Assembly (NCBI RefSeq): GCF_000218685.1
Contig: NW_006763297.1
Span: 2,104,912-2,168,911, forward strand
Length of the DNA stretch: 64,000 nucleotides
Direction of reading: 5' to 3'
Source of the DNA: Serpula lacrymans var. lacrymans S7.9
Lineage: Eukaryota > Basidiomycota > Agaricomycetes > Boletales > Serpulaceae
The first letter of the stretch is position 1. Every line of letters begins with the position of its first letter. This document shows, piece by piece, positions 33,401-46,285 of the stretch. The notes beneath the pieces were generated by a model. It made no database searches and was not told the origin of the DNA. It worked only from the letters and a program-made list of their open reading frames with translations. Position numbers and translations under genes: made by a program.

Positions 33401-35850
33401 TCAAACGTCCGAGCTGTCTCCCTCTGCGACGAGAGTTGAGCGTGGGTTGAATTCCAATTGTTGTGCAATAACAGGCCACACTGGAATGTGATTAATGAAG
33501 CGCAGTGAGAATGGGATGTCGTGATGCAGTACCTTCTTCAAATCCTGGATGCCTTCCCGACCTAATTTGTTGCCAAACAACACGCATGGCCTCCGAAGTG
33601 CGAATTTCACTCCAATGTTCCAGGAAGAAGCTTACTTGAACTTTTCGAACGTCCGAAAAGGTAGCCGAAAAAGGAGAGAATATCTCGTATGGAATATTTT
33701 CCACGATGAGGGACTTCTGGATGTGCTGCAAAAAATGTAAGCTGTATATAAAAAGATTCTAGTACATGGCAACTTACTTGAAACGCCCTTTCTTTGAGCT
33801 CCAGAAGATCAAGTTCTAAGCATAAAATATTAGTCGTAGGCATATTGCAGTACCCGACCACACATACTATCAGCTAGTCTATATACTGCTTTAGCTGAGC
33901 AAGGTGCCGGACGCTCTGGGTTATTCTTGGACCACCTTTTGATCCATTCTCTTCGAGAGGTGGGCCCTACGGCGGAAGCTTCGCCGTGTTGAACTCCTTT
34001 CTGCCCATCAAGAAGATTGGACTGGCTTTCTGAAGGGGCATGCCCTGGATTAGGAGATACTGGCCGCTTGCCAAGTTTCGACGTGAGGTAAAAAGAGGAG
34101 GATAATGGAGCAAAGACAATGATATCAGTGTATATCTGCACACTGCCATGTTAGATTTTCCGAGAGTAAGTATATGCCGGGCAAACCCACTCACATAGTA
34201 CAGAACCGCTTTGTACGTTCTATAAGCGACGTCCTTAACTACCACTCGCAACTTCTTAGGAGTTGAAGTGACATTTGCCTCGAAAGGTTCAGCAGCCGAT
34301 TTCAAATCAATGTCGTCCTTCTCAAGTGCCAAACCTCTGCCCCTGGGAGTAGATGGGTGTGATAACTTTGCCCTGACATTGCGTGAATCGTACCGCTCGG
34401 GTGAGCAGTCTTCCGTAGATTGTCCCAATGGATTCAGCACATCGAGAGCAGTGACACTCGATGAGGACCTTTTCTCCCGGAGTGAGTGGATTTCGACGTT
34501 GTTATCTGATTCTGTTTCGTCTCTATCATCAGATAGAATGTCGTCATCTTCATCTTCATCGTCCGAATCTTCGAATTGATGTACGAGGTAAGTAGAATCT
34601 GAGCATCCTTCATCGATATCCGGGGAAGCTTGGGAAGCGACAGCCAATGTCAACGAGTCAGTTGAGGACTCCGCAAAGCCCGAGTTAAACACTGAAAAGG
34701 GTGAGGTATGTCCACGATACATTGGAAGAATAAGCGTACTTGTGTCGAAGTAGTCTGCTCTCTGGAGAATCTTTCGATTACCCCATATTTTCCTGTAACC
34801 TCTGTAACGGCCTCGTCGAGGTAAAAGGAACTCAACATCCGAATATGCAGGATCGTCAAGAAGGGAACCAAACGTCGACAGAAGATCTTTAGGTGCTAAT
34901 TGACAGGGTACAGATGAAGGTTGAACTGGAGGATGTGGGGAAGATGTTATGGTACAAATAATGACAAAAGCATCCTGTTCCTTAACAGCGCCCGAATGAT
35001 AGTATACGTGGTCTCTTCTGGAAAATTGAGCCCTATAACATGATAACACATTAGTTCATGTAGGAACGTGTTTTATGGAAATAAGATACGTCACCATCCC
35101 CAATTCGCGGTCTAGAAAGCGATAGTGATCTGGGATCAATACAGAGTTGATTGTTTGTACATCACAAGCTCACCTTCCAAGAGAAAGAGTGGTTGTTTGC
35201 CTCTTTCATGTTGAACAAAGACGTTTTACCCAAACTTATAAGAGGAAATGAGTTGACAAGCTAAAAGGAGATTGGGTAAACACCCTCACCTTCGAAGCTC
35301 AAAGCTAAATTTATACACTCCCTCTCTCACCCATCTGCATAAAACCTGAGTTTTAGGCTGCTAGTGAATACAGACTTCACACATACTTTCCGTCTAGCGC
35401 GCTATCCTTTTCGTTTGCTGTAGGCTGTTCCACGTTTGGTGACGCATTCAAGGAAAGTAGGCCATCAAGACTTACCTCACATGAAAGATACAGACTGATG
35501 AAAGCCCCTCCATCCGTGCCAGAATTGGCGTAAAATAATATCTATGAATGGGGTAAGAGGGCAAACATAACAAAGAAAGAATTATACGTACTTGCCAACG
35601 TCCTCCACCAAATCTTATGGATCTCGTTACTTTGGATTTGGACTCGCCCTTGCTGCTCCAGTTTCTAAACCCTGAAACTTCTATCCCATAGAACATGCTA
35701 CTTACCTTGAATCAAACAAGCCCTTTAAACCTCGAAGGACCCATTCGAACGTGATAGTTGTGCTTTCTTGATGGTCAACGTTCTCCATGAAATGCCAGAG
35801 GTAGCGGTTTGAAGTCGTGAATCGATAGTATTTGGGCGCGATACGGCGTG
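33401..35850 (-). CDS. MATH-BTB adaptor protein (SPOP-like)
   Basis: Substrate adaptor for Cullin-3 ubiquitin ligases by family analogy. Coding exons start by 35850 (APKYYRFTTSNRYLWHFM, TITFEWVLRGLKGLFDS). The MATH domain continues with KGESKSKVTRSIRFGGGRWQ, ILFYANSGTDGGAFISLYLS, ANNHSFSWKTANWGWAQFSR and AFVIICTITSSP. The BTB domain has DVEFLLPRRGR, RKIWGNRKILQRADYFDTMF, then a roughly 130-residue Ser/Asp/Glu-rich insertion (DSDDEDEDDDILSDDRDE). It resumes with LRVVVKDVAYRTYKAVLYYI, AVYRLADKLDLLELKERAFQ and IVENIPYEIFSPFSATF. The end is EEVWPVIAQQLEFNP...SSDV with stop at 33401-33403. At least eight introns with good signals. The first exon and start codon are unresolved: an ATG at 35929-35931 (MPQYAAQANN) is plausible but no donor in the right phase was found. 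Confidence 0.85.
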
Positions 35851-36140
35851 CTTCAAGTTAGAGTCGTACAAACGTGTGTGTAGCCACTAGTACTGCGACT
35901 GGTTGTTGGCTTGAGCGGCGTATTGCGGCATCGATGTTTGAACCAAAAGAAGCAATGCCCCTGTACAGCCACTTGACCATACTTTCTTTAATCAGACAGG
36001 ACACTAGTAAGCTTACTCATTACCAGATGAACATCGCGATGCGATTAGTACCCAATCATACTGATTTACTCTGTGTTTACGTTGCGATATGGTGGACTTC
36101 TGTATGCATATGGATGTCGATCACACCACTTTCAAGCTTA
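35851..36140. other. Short intergenic region
   Basis: Separates the 5' end of the MATH-BTB gene from the 3' end of the SART3/Prp24 gene and may hold the unresolved first exon of the former. Confidence 0.4.
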
Positions 36141-39100
36141 TCACCCATTTAATAGCTTCCTGAAGTCATCCTGCTGCTTCCCTTGTCCAGTCCCCGATGT
36201 GGGATTTTCTGCTCCAGCTGGGCTCCTTTTGGTGTCCTTTATGACTGGCTTGCGTGCATGGCCTAATCCTGCTCTAGGCCGTGACGCGGCGTTTCGTGGA
36301 ACAAACAAGCCTTGCTGCGTGCTTGGGGCTACCGGTCGTGGACCCGAGGTACCAGCTTGGGGCTCTTCAGAGATTTTCAAAGTATTACCATTGAAGAAAA
36401 TAGGTTCTGCGCGCAAAAGGAGTTTCCCAGCCTCCTGAAAAAGAAATCAAATTCATCAACGTCAAAGAAGTCTCCACTGCAGAAAAATATAGACTAACGA
36501 CAGCATTCTCGAGCTCAACAACCGCTTCGTTCTGTTGCAACAAGACTTCTGTCCGTTTTACAATTGCAAATTTCTCCAAAACCTGTTGTAAAAGGCCTTC
36601 CTGGGTAGCAGGGGGAAGGTTACGGATCCGTACAGATCGATTACGAGTATCTGCCCGTCGGCCGAGTCCAGTATCCAACAAAGCGTCCCTGTCAATATAG
36701 TCAGATATGTGCATATGCTGCAGTATAGATGTCTGAGACTCACCGATTGCGTGCACGCACACGAGTATCCGCAAGTGTGACGGCCATGCGACGCTTCTTC
36801 AGCTCGTAATTATTTGCTGCGAGCGCAGCCTGGGCATCGGCCTAGATCAACTAGGTCAGTTATCTTATACTAAGATTTCATTGATGGTGTACTTCTTGTT
36901 CAAACTCTATAAAGGCAAAGCCTTTGCAGTGCCCGCTTTTGTCTTCTGCCATACGAACTTCCTTGATAACGCCATACTACATCCAGCGACACAGGACTGA
37001 GGTAAGCAGAAGAAAAAAAGAATGGTGCGTACAGTCTTAAATAACTTTTCAAGGTCATCTGAAGTAGTGAATTTGCTCAATCCTGCTACGTAGATCTCCT
37101 TTTCATTTGCATCGGCATCCGTACGTTCTTTTTTGCGCTCAGGATTCGAGATTAAGACATTGATAGTTCTGTCGGGTTCGAGTTCACGTCCGTGCAACTC
37201 GAGAGCTCTTTCAGCCGACGACTGGGGCTCTAATTAATGCTTCAATATGAACTAAGCAAATAAATAACGCACTGGAGATGTAAATTGCACATAGCAGAAT
37301 CGCCTGGTACTCTTGAACTTTTTACTTGGCCATCGCACGTCGAATATGACGCCATACTAAAGACCAGCACTCGACAACAGTCGTAATCATAGTCTATATA
37401 GGAATACTCACCTGACCAAACAAATCCCGAACGGAAGCATCGTCGAATTTTTCAGGGAAGTTCGTGACATAGAGGGTTGATCTCCATGCCAAATGTACGG
37501 CAATCTCTTCTCCCTGAATTCGTTTTTTATCTTTGGTCAAAGCGCCTGGTACACTATCCTATAGACGATCAAAATTATCGTTCGTGAGTATAGCGAGGGC
37601 CAAAGGTGTAAAATGGTAGACGCAACCCGTTCGGCAAACTCCACAGTTGCTACTAATGACTCAGGTAGTTGCGTGATTTTGACTTCACGGACTTCACCAC
37701 ACTGTGAATTGGGTCGTGTAAGTTTAGGTTGGACAAGAATTACATCGCAACACGAAACTCACATCTTTGAACAGTGATTTCAGTTCACCCTCGGTGGCAC
37801 CTGCTGGTAACTCTGCAACAAAGACTGTACAATTTTCCCTGTCTCTAACATCCTTCGGGTAAGCATGATCAGTGACGTTCTATGCATATTGTAGCTAACC
37901 TCTTTTGGGGCGGTAAACTTGTTTCTACACAGATATTGGTTAGATCAATTAAATTTGAATTAAAAAATTCATTACCAAGTTTAGCTTTCTTGCTAGTCTC
38001 CGAAGGAGAATCATCTTCTGCCTTTCTCTTTACGCCGCTCTCAGCAGCAGGCACATCGACATCCATAAAAGACTCTGTGGTATCGATATTACGCGTGGCA
38101 ATAACAGGGACGGTGGCTGCCTGTTGCTCCATGCTAACTTGCGCTGCCTGATATGCCGCCCTTTCCGCTTCCTAAAATCATAACTAGAATAAGAGTCAAC
38201 CTAGAGGAGGGATTGCTTTACGCACTTTAGATCGACGCATATTGACCTGATATTGCGCGCGCTCTACTCTATCCATACAAGCTTCAATCGATTCAACTGA
38301 ACCATACAAATGCTCGAAAGCTAGCCAAGCCTCCCAGATCGCTTCTGGCCAGTCTATGTTTTTCATGCAGATATCTTGGAACGTTGCGCGAGCAAGATCG
38401 TATCGGTCTGTTTTTCTGTGAACAGCATATTTGGAATCGAAAAATGGTGATTAGCGAGCGGCCTGCAGGAGAGAAAGGGGGGAAAATAACAAAGGGCATA
38501 CATTAGTACATCAGTGTATGCAATCCAGGCCGAATAGTTGGACTTGTAGTGCTTCGCAGTGTTTTGCCAGACAGTAATGGCGTTTTCGGGCACATCAGCA
38601 AGGTTGAGATACTAGAGGGAACATGTCAACGAGCGTTCGTTTCAAATACACAGAAAAGAACACACTAGTTCGGCCAGAAATTTCTCAAGCCTAAAGCCAG
38701 GATCGCCCGTTGAAGATGCTAAGAAAATCAAAAAAGAATATATGGAGAGTTGTAGTTTGGGAGCACGATATCGTACATACCTTGGCGAACCATAGCAACA
38801 CCATCCTCGAGAATTTTGATTAGCTCGACAAATATATTCTCATCTAAGGTCGTTGTTAACAGAGTGTCAGGTATATTGCTAACACAATCACCTCCTTTTC
38901 CAGATTCCATCTTTCGTTTCTCAAAACCCGCACGTGCGAGAATTAATGGAATTGCCTGATGGGGATCCTTTGTAAAGAGATTCGTTGATATGGCCTGTGT
39001 ATAAATGTCTGCGCAAAGTTTGTCTTTGTAAAACAGCTTAGCATACTATTGCCTTGATACCTACCTGCTTCTGTCGGCCTGTTGGCAATGTTTTCTTCAG

Positions 39101-40555
39101 ATTCAGCAGTGCGTTCCTAAACACACACACATTTTATTAAATGAAATCATTTATTTTGTATATTTATAAGACATACCAAATATCGGAAATACCTCGCCCA
39201 CACCTCCCCACACCCAGGAACGCTCCTTACAGCTCTTTGTATGATATCAAGCTCTGTTTGCTGATTGGAATCGTGAATCCGCTTCCAAGAAAAGGGGTCA
39301 GTTTCAACTTATAACGAGATCTACTACTCGCATCGTTCCTCCTTTGACTTACCAGGGCGTCGCAGTAGCCTGACCAGAACATTTCTAGAACTTGCTCTGC
39401 GCCAATCTCCCCGGAAAAGCGTCTCTTGGCCGCCTCTGCGATAGCACGTTCGTATAGGGTTGTGACAATGAACATGTCAACATTTCTCATTCTTCGTTCC
39501 GAAGCTATGTAGTAACCATACGCGTCTAGAGAAAAGTGAGCTTGACTCTTGAACGATACTGTCAGGTTTGATTATGTTCCACAAAGAAAGCAATGCACTT
39601 ACGAGCGCGATTTCAGAAGCTTCACGGCGCTCATATGATTTTACAGCTTTAGATCGCATTTTGGATGCTGAGACGAGGAGGGATTCATAGTCCTGAGGAG
39701 GCTTGTAATTAGTAGTGAAAGACGAGTAGGCTTGGTAAGTTTCGTCATGATCTAAAAACAGAATATAAGGCGAATAAATGAAGAACAAACGAACTATGTA
39801 CATACTTGAATGAGGTTGCTGTAGGCGATCGAGGAGTAATTCCTCGAAGTCATTGACTAAAACATCCCTTTTATGTTGACGTAATGTAAGCTGTAGTGAA
39901 AGGAAGAGTAGAAGGATGGGCACCTTTCAGAGTTTGGAGCTGCCCCGAGCAATTCAAACTCCCAGTCCTTATATGCGTCCCACAGGAGATGACTCTGGGT
40001 GCATACTGACATAAGCAGGGTGATTCCACATCACTGGCACCCAAATACTTGCCTTGGTTAAGTGACCTTCACCTTTGGCTACGACGGAAGTGAGTGAGGC
40101 ACGAGTCCACTCGGTAGAACATACGTCCCCCAATTCATCAGGCACAGACTCGAGGCTGGCAAAATGAGCATGGCGGTCGATGATGAATTCGACGTGTTTC
40201 TGCAAGATAGGAATAGCTATAACACATGCTCAACGTAAAAGCCGATATACAGGGATCCTCACGCACATAGGTAGTCCTTCTCAGCACGATCGTAGAGTCC
40301 CAGCACCTCCAAAACTCCATTTGGTGAGTCTATGTCAACGGCCTTTTCCTTGGCTTCGATAAGAGACAACCAGACTTCATCTCCGACGGCAAAATAGTTT
40401 GCAGCCATCTCCTGAGCGGTGATGAGCTGTGAGTCCAAACCTTGCAACGACTGAGAAAGACGAATATGTTGAATGTGAAGAGATATGTCATAGGGATGCG
40501 TAGAAAGTTCGGTGAGCAGATTGGCCAGGGAGTCCAGAGACGCAGACTCGTCCAT
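36141..40555 (-). CDS. SART3/Prp24-type U4/U6 snRNP recycling factor
   Basis: Nuclear RNA-binding protein that re-anneals U4 and U6 snRNAs after splicing. Start at the ATG at 40553-40555 (MDESASLDSLANLLTELSTH). The N-terminal half, about 38230-40555, is HAT-repeat helices (ANYFAVGDEVWLSLIEAKEK; TVWQNTAKHYKSNYSAWIAY). A charged linker with nuclear-localisation-like KRKAEDDSPSETSKKAKLG comes next. RRMs follow: CTVFVAELPAGATEGELKSL; STLYVTNFPEKFDDASVRDL; EIYVAGLSKFTTSDDLEKLF with GHCKGFAFIEFE; and SVRIRNLPPATQEGLLQQVL. The extreme C terminus QDDFRKLLNG is the Lsm-interaction motif typical of SART3/Prp24, with stop at 36141-36143. More than a dozen short introns. HAT, RRM and Lsm motif in this order make the call firm. 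Confidence 0.9.
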
Positions 40556-41227
40556 TCTACGTTATCGTATCTGCAAGAGAGCCGTGTTAGATCTTTCTGT
40601 GCCCAAGTGCTGCGACGTCCAGCCAAATTATTGAAATACTCCTGTCAAGTGTTGTTGGCTGGTTTGGGACGCGTCTTGGGTCTGGCTGGTGGTGCCAGAG
40701 GTCCTTTCAGCTGGACCCAGGGCACTCTCGGCATTGTCCTCGTCCGTCATTGGCCCTTTGGTGTGGTTCTTCCTTACCAGCTGCAGTACCCAGCCAGTAG
40801 TGTGCGCAAACAGTCCAGTGCTTTCAACTGCCTCGTTATCTCGAGCTCAGAGGTCCAGAGGTCCCCCTATGGCTCGCTATGCGCGTCCCTTTTTTTCCCT
40901 TCCATCATGAGTGGCACCCACAAAAACGAAATTCGGATCTTTGGACAACTGTTGCTGCTGTCATAATTCTCCATTCCAAAAATGCATCGCCAAATAAGCT
41001 AAGCAACACAGCAACAGCTGTCGAGCTGAACATCTTCCTTTTGTTGACACTCAGTACCTTTGTCTTGTCGGCTTTTTACTCGACTCAGAAGTCGGTCCCG
41101 ATCCCTGCCGGTATGCTATGTTAGGCTTGTTCTGGTAGCCCCTATGGCGTCCATATGCCTTCTTTCGATTGATGAAGAACTATAAATTGCTGGAATTTTC
41201 TCCCTTCACACTAATCCTCGATACAAG
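40556..41227. other. Divergent promoter region
   Basis: About 670 bp between the start codons of the minus-strand SART3/Prp24 gene and the plus-strand F-box gene. Open frames within it are shadows. No motif is claimed. Confidence 0.5.
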
Positions 41228-42601
41228 ATGCCCTCTACTCTCAGGCGATCTCGTCGTCGCGAGCTCACTCTCACCAGGTCTTTCACGAGTGCTATAAGGT
41301 TGAAAGTATGTCCCCCAGAGTGAGTGGCTCTTTCACCTTGATTCAGTTCAGTATATAGTTAACGTGCGGACTTAAGTAGGCATCATCCGATAGACTCGAA
41401 GAATCACGAGGCTTTCTTGACTGATTGCACAAACAAGGCTCCATCTACGATCATCGTTCGTAGAGATCGCAAATTTTCTTTAGATATCAGACGACAGCGA
41501 CATCCCATTCACTCCCTCCCAAGAGAGATTTTGGCCTACGTGTTTTACGTGGGGTCTCGCGATGACTACATGCTGCCTGTCTCTGTATCCCACGTCTGTC
41601 GCTTGTGGCGGAATCTAGCGCTGCATACTCCTTCTTTATGGCGACGCATTTCATTTACTCCACGCTTAGATATGTGGGCAGAACGAATTTTCCGTGCAAA
41701 ATCTTGCACCCTCGACATCGAGCTAGTACCCACGGAAAATCTTCGCCCTCGACCTATTTTCGCCGACGTTCACACAGTACAGTGGTATATGCACCTAGTG
41801 ACTCCTCATATAAATCGATGTCGCTCTCTTCATATAGCATTCCCAAATTACTCACCATTCTTGTGGAATGCTGCTCTTTCTGGTTGTTGTCGTTCAGATA
41901 CCATCGCTTACGCTCCCCGACTAGAGGAACTCACGCTCATACATCGTAGTAATGACGACACGAAGGAGTTTGCACTATTCGGTGGTGTAGCGCCGCGTCT
42001 TCACAGACTCACGCTCGATGGAATTCGTTTGGCCTGGCTTCCTTCGCTTTTTGAGAATCTCACTTATCTGGATTACACGCACCGCGGATTTACCAAAGGC
42101 CACGTTGCGGTTTACGAGGTTTTATACATGCTAGAGGTTTCTAATCGCCTCCGAGAACTGAGGATCTGTTTCCCTTCTCAGAAGGAAATCGTCTTTCTTC
42201 CTGAACATCTGCCCAGCGCAGGTCCTGTTATCTTACCTTTTCTTGATCGTTTACATCTATGCGTAGACAGTCCGGATATCCCATCGGAACTGTACTCCCT
42301 CATGACCCAGATATCGTTTCCGGCCCTGACCTCCCTCCATCTGGATGATTTACATCACTCTGCTCGACCATTCCCCCGGTTATCGTTTTTCCTTCAGGGG
42401 TTACGTTGCTCTCCCTCTCTAAAACTTCTTCACGTCGAGCACGGATGGTTTGAGAAGAAGCTGATCAGGTCACTAGTTCACATCCTACCGGGCCTCGGGC
42501 GTATTGAAGTACAAGGTGCAAGTGCAAGTGCACTGTTAGTGGCGAAGTTCTCAGTGCGGCGGTGGGGTAAAGATGGTTTTGTTGCAGAACGCGTTGTATA
42601 A
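41228..42601 (+). CDS. F-box / leucine-rich repeat-like protein
   Basis: Exon 1 (41228-41319) encodes a basic start MPSTLRRSRRRELTLTRSFT. A GTGAGT donor with TTAAC branch and AAGTAG acceptor joins in frame to exon 2 (41380-42601), total 437 residues. The F-box lies at about residues 60-105 (HPIHSLPREILAYVFYVGSR, VSHVCRLWRNLALHTPSLWR). The rest is irregular leucine-rich repeats (LEELTLIHRS, RLHRLTLDGIRLAWLPSLFE, LTSLHLDDLHH, SLKLLHVEHGW). Such proteins recruit substrates to SCF ubiquitin ligases; they are highly expanded in mushroom-forming fungi and the substrate is unknown. Confidence 0.82.
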
Positions 42602-42790
42602 GGATACCTATTCAGATGAAGCGGAGGGGTAGGGACGATAGGGCCGAAGAAGAAATTAGTGGAAGCTCATATCACGAGGTTGCTGCTATTTCGGACCGCC
42701 GGACCGAAACACAGGTCTCTTAGACTATATGCTAATCTTTCCGTTTTTCACCACACACTTCATTCCTTCATCCTCATCCTTATCTCCAGC

Positions 42791-43927
42791 ATGTCTCCAG
42801 GCTCCGATCTTCATCCTGGCAAGCTATTCGATCTAAGTGGTCGTATTGCATTGGTGTCGGGAGGGGGAACTGGCATCGGATTAATGATCGCACAAGGTCT
42901 TGCGGCCAGCGGCGCAAAGGTTTATATCACCGGCAGACGTAAAGAGGTTCTCGACAAGATTGCACAAGCATGGGAGCAGGAAGAGGGCAAGATAATACCG
43001 TAGGCATTACTTGTCGTGTCATAGGTGTGGCTAGATCTTCAATGTCTTCCTCATCCCAGACTCCAGATGGATGCTACAAAAAAAGAAAGTATATTAGCAG
43101 CACGGGAGGTTATATCACAACAGGAAGGGAAATTGCATATTCTTGTCAATAAGTGTGTCTGGGTACTTTTCAGTTACGCTTGCATATACTTATTGGTTTA
43201 TATCATAGCGCAGGGCAAGTTGGCCCCTGTTCAGACTTCTTAAACCAGCCCTCTCCAACTGCGCCCAAGGACGCTGCAACTCTTGGTCAGGCTTTGTTCG
43301 ATAATGAGTCATTTGAAGAGTGGAGCGACTTGTATGCGATCAACACCTTCTCGATATTCTTCGTGACCACTGCTTTCGCGGGTTTACTGGACAAAGGATC
43401 TAAGGATGTAGAAGGGTATACGTCATGTGTTATCAACACAACTAGTATCAGTGGTTTGATCAAGCTGGCGCAAAGACATGTGAGCAATTTGAAAACCCAA
43501 GCCATGAAATGTTCGGAAGTGATTCTGACCTCTCAGTAGTTTTGTTATAATAGCGCGAAGGGAGCTGCATCGCACTTGACCTCAATGTTGTCCACAGAAT
43601 TCGCGCTTAAAGGCATTCTTGTCCGCGTCAATGCAATCGCTCCAGGTGTCTACGAATCAGAAATGACAGTCGATGTCATTGAAGGAGAAGAATTAACAAA
43701 CAAAGTTGGACAGGGTATTTTCCCCATACCGGCCAAGAGATCTGGCACGTGAGTAATAAGCCTTGAATATGAGGTTTTCGAAAAGCTGAAAAGGCCTGCT
43801 GGAATCTAGTGCTGCAGAAATGGCTGGAACCGCAGTGTATCTTGCATCTCGTGCAGGAAGCTATATGAACGGACGAGAACTAGTGATCGACGGAGGGTAT
43901 ATGGCTGTCAACCCATCCAGATCGTGA
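42791..43927 (+). CDS. Short-chain dehydrogenase/reductase (classical SDR)
   Basis: NAD(P)-dependent oxidoreductase of about 290 residues in several exons. Start MSPGSDLHPGKLFDLSGRIA. The cofactor motif is SGGGTGIGLMIAQ and AKVYITGRR suggests NADP preference. The first intron ends at the CCCAG acceptor that restores PLQMDATKK. Next come GKLHILVN, FDNESFEEWSDLYAINTFSI, CVINTTSISG (catalytic Ser region) and YNSAKGAASHLTSM (catalytic Tyr and Lys). The C-terminal part has LVRVNAIAPGVYESEMT and YMNGRELVIDGGYM, with stop at 43925-43927. The substrate cannot be deduced. It lies 278 bp upstream of the flavoprotein gene on the same strand. Confidence 0.88.
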
Positions 43928-44205
43928 TTGAATGTATGCTGTATCATAATATGCAGTTCTTGGGTTGCTTCAATGTAGCTCGTGGTCGAGATTTATGTTG
44001 CTTACTTGCTCGAGTTAAGACTTTCGGATTATCAGACCGAAGAGGAGTCTTTATGGTTAGTGACTCGTGATCAAGTCAATTGTATATAAAACGCGCCAAT
44101 CGAATTTTAAACAACTTGTCTTCCAATCATTCGCACGTCTGAGGTGAACGTCATAGTGGCATCTTCAGCCCACACGAACATTTTCACACAATCGTTTCCT
44201 ACTCC

Positions 44206-45809
44206 ATGACCGCGTACGACTGTATTGTCATTGGCTGCGGTCACGCAGGTAGCTGTGCAGCTCTTGCCGCGGTAGAATCTGGCTGCAGGAAAGTCTTAAT
44301 TGTCGAGAAATCCCCGAAGGAATGGGCCGGCGGTAATGGTTACTTTACTGCCGGTGCTCACCGTACCGTTCACAACGGACTGCACGACTTGCTGCCCATC
44401 GTAAACAATGTGACAGTTGAGCAGGCAACGTTGATCGACATGGAACCATACACGACGGAAAATTACATTGCTGATATCATGCGACTAGGGAACTCACAGT
44501 CTGACCCTATATTAGTGAAGTCTATGGTTGACCATTCGAGGGACGCAGTCGAGTGGTTGGCACGTCACGTCGGCATACCATTTATCCTTGCATTTCACAG
44601 GCAAGCCTACGAAGTAGGGGGAAGGCAGAAATTCTGGGGTGGCCTGGCGCTGAGCGTGGAAGATGGAGGGAAGGGACTGATTGCGGCCCATTTGCGCGCG
44701 CTCGAGAAGGCAGGGGTAGAGGTCTGGTTTGATTCCCCGGCTGTCGAGCTTGTGATGGAGGATTTTGCAGTGAGAGGTGTGATTGTGAAGAAGAATGGCC
44801 AGAAGGTCCAGCTTAGCGCGACGGCTGTCATCTTGGCGGCAGGTGGATATGAATCTAGTCGTCAGTTACGTGAGAAATATCTCGGTCCTGGTTGGGACAG
44901 AGCAAGGGTGGGTAAAATCGACCAGGTCAATCTCAGCATCTTTTTTCTTATAACCGCATGCATTAGGTCCGAGGAACTCCATATAACACGGGGGATGGGA
45001 TCGCAATGGCCCAAGCCATTGGGGCAAAACTTACAGGCGATTGGGAAGGGTGTCATAGTACGTGTTGGGATGCAAATGCTCCTGCGGATACTGGGGATCG
45101 CGTGATGAGCAATCAGTTCACCAAGTCTGGTTATCCGCTGGGAATCATGGTGAACGTCAAAGGAGACAGATTTGTCGATGAAGGTCAAGACTTTAGGAAT
45201 TACACCTATGCCAAGTTTGGGCGGGCGATTCTGCAACAACCAGAAGGATGCGCGTTCCAGATATTTTCTGGCAAGATTGTTGAATTGCTTCGCAAAGAGG
45301 AATACGCAGACGAAATCGTGGAGAAAATCGGGGCTTCAAGTCTAGAAGAGTTGGCAGATAAGCTGGTTGAAAAAGGTTTGGAAGAGAAGGAGAATCTTCT
45401 GCGGACGATACGCGAGTACAATGCTGCTGTAAGAAGTCATCGAGCCGAATATCCAGGTTTACTGTGGGACCCTTCTGTCAGAGACGGGTTGTCAACGCAA
45501 TCGAGTCATTCTTCGCTTACACTGCCAAAATCTAACTGGGCTCTACCTCTTGAGGATACGCCCTTCGTGGCTGTCAAGGTTGCGTGTGGCATTACTTTTA
45601 CGTTTGGAGGCCTGGCGATTGATCCCAATACGGCTGGGGTCCTTAGCGAGGAAAGCGGGAAACCTATCAAAGGCTTGTTCTGCACAGGAGAGATGGTGGG
45701 TGGTTTATTCTATTCCAACTATCCGGGAGGTAGCGGTTTGACTGCGGGGGCTGTTTTCGGGAGGAAAGCTGGGTGTGAAGCTGCGAGCTTGGTTCGAGAC
45801 CGCAGTTAG
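44206..45809 (+). CDS. FAD-dependent dehydrogenase, TcuA/CobZ-like (FAD_binding_2)
   Basis: Two exons (44206-44907, 44967-45809) give 514 residues. The N-terminal dinucleotide-binding motif is CIVIGCGHAGSCAALAA with acidic VLIVEKSP. A GGNGYFTAGAHR segment resembles bacterial tricarballylate dehydrogenase TcuA and the CobZ flavin domain. The middle has RQKFWGGLALSVEDGGKGL and ATAVILAAGGYESS. The C-terminal part of the fumarate-reductase flavoprotein fold has GIMVNVKGDRFVDEGQDFRN and the closing FAD motif LFCTGEMVGGLFYSNYPGGS GLTAG. The 59-bp intron keeps phase 0 and restores VRGTPYNTGDGIAMAQ. No targeting signal is evident. Substrate is inferred only as a small carboxylic acid. Bacterial-like ancestry is possible but needs a tree. 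Confidence 0.85.
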
Positions 45810-46285
45810 CAGTGCACAATGGGAGTCCTAGAAAGTTTGTTTGTGATGTTCTGCGCAATCAAGGAAGCCTCCGTTTCGGTTTTCTGGATGGTAGCCATGA
45901 ACTTGTTATCTGATTAGCCATGTGAGAGATGGGGTTTTAGGCAAGGCACGTCTGACGCCGTAAGAACTGTATTACGCTCAAGTCAGAAGTTTAAACAGAT
46001 AGGATTGTTGATAGACAGGTTTACTTAGAGGTATGGTTGGTTGCAGACGTGCCGGTTATAGCAATTGCGCACGCCGAAGCACCACTGGCGGCCATGGCCA
46101 TTGACGTACAACTTGAATACAAAATTAGTTACTGAATACATCCTAGTTCACCAATCCGCTCCAAATAAACCATCATCTTTCGCTGTCACAGTCATCATCC
46201 ACGACCTTTACTCCCACTTTTACTGCTGTTGGCTGTTCTGACTTTGCTTGCCCACCCAAATTTTATCGGCCTGTGCTAGTTAGCC
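45810..46285. other. Intergenic: promoter of phospholipase D
   Basis: About 475 bp. A CCAAT pentamer lies near 46151; otherwise nothing recognised. Confidence 0.45.

Noticed and set aside
40442..40966. 174-codon plus-strand frame across the start of the SART3/Prp24 gene
   Set aside because: Antisense to a confirmed exon and the divergent promoter; no family resemblance.
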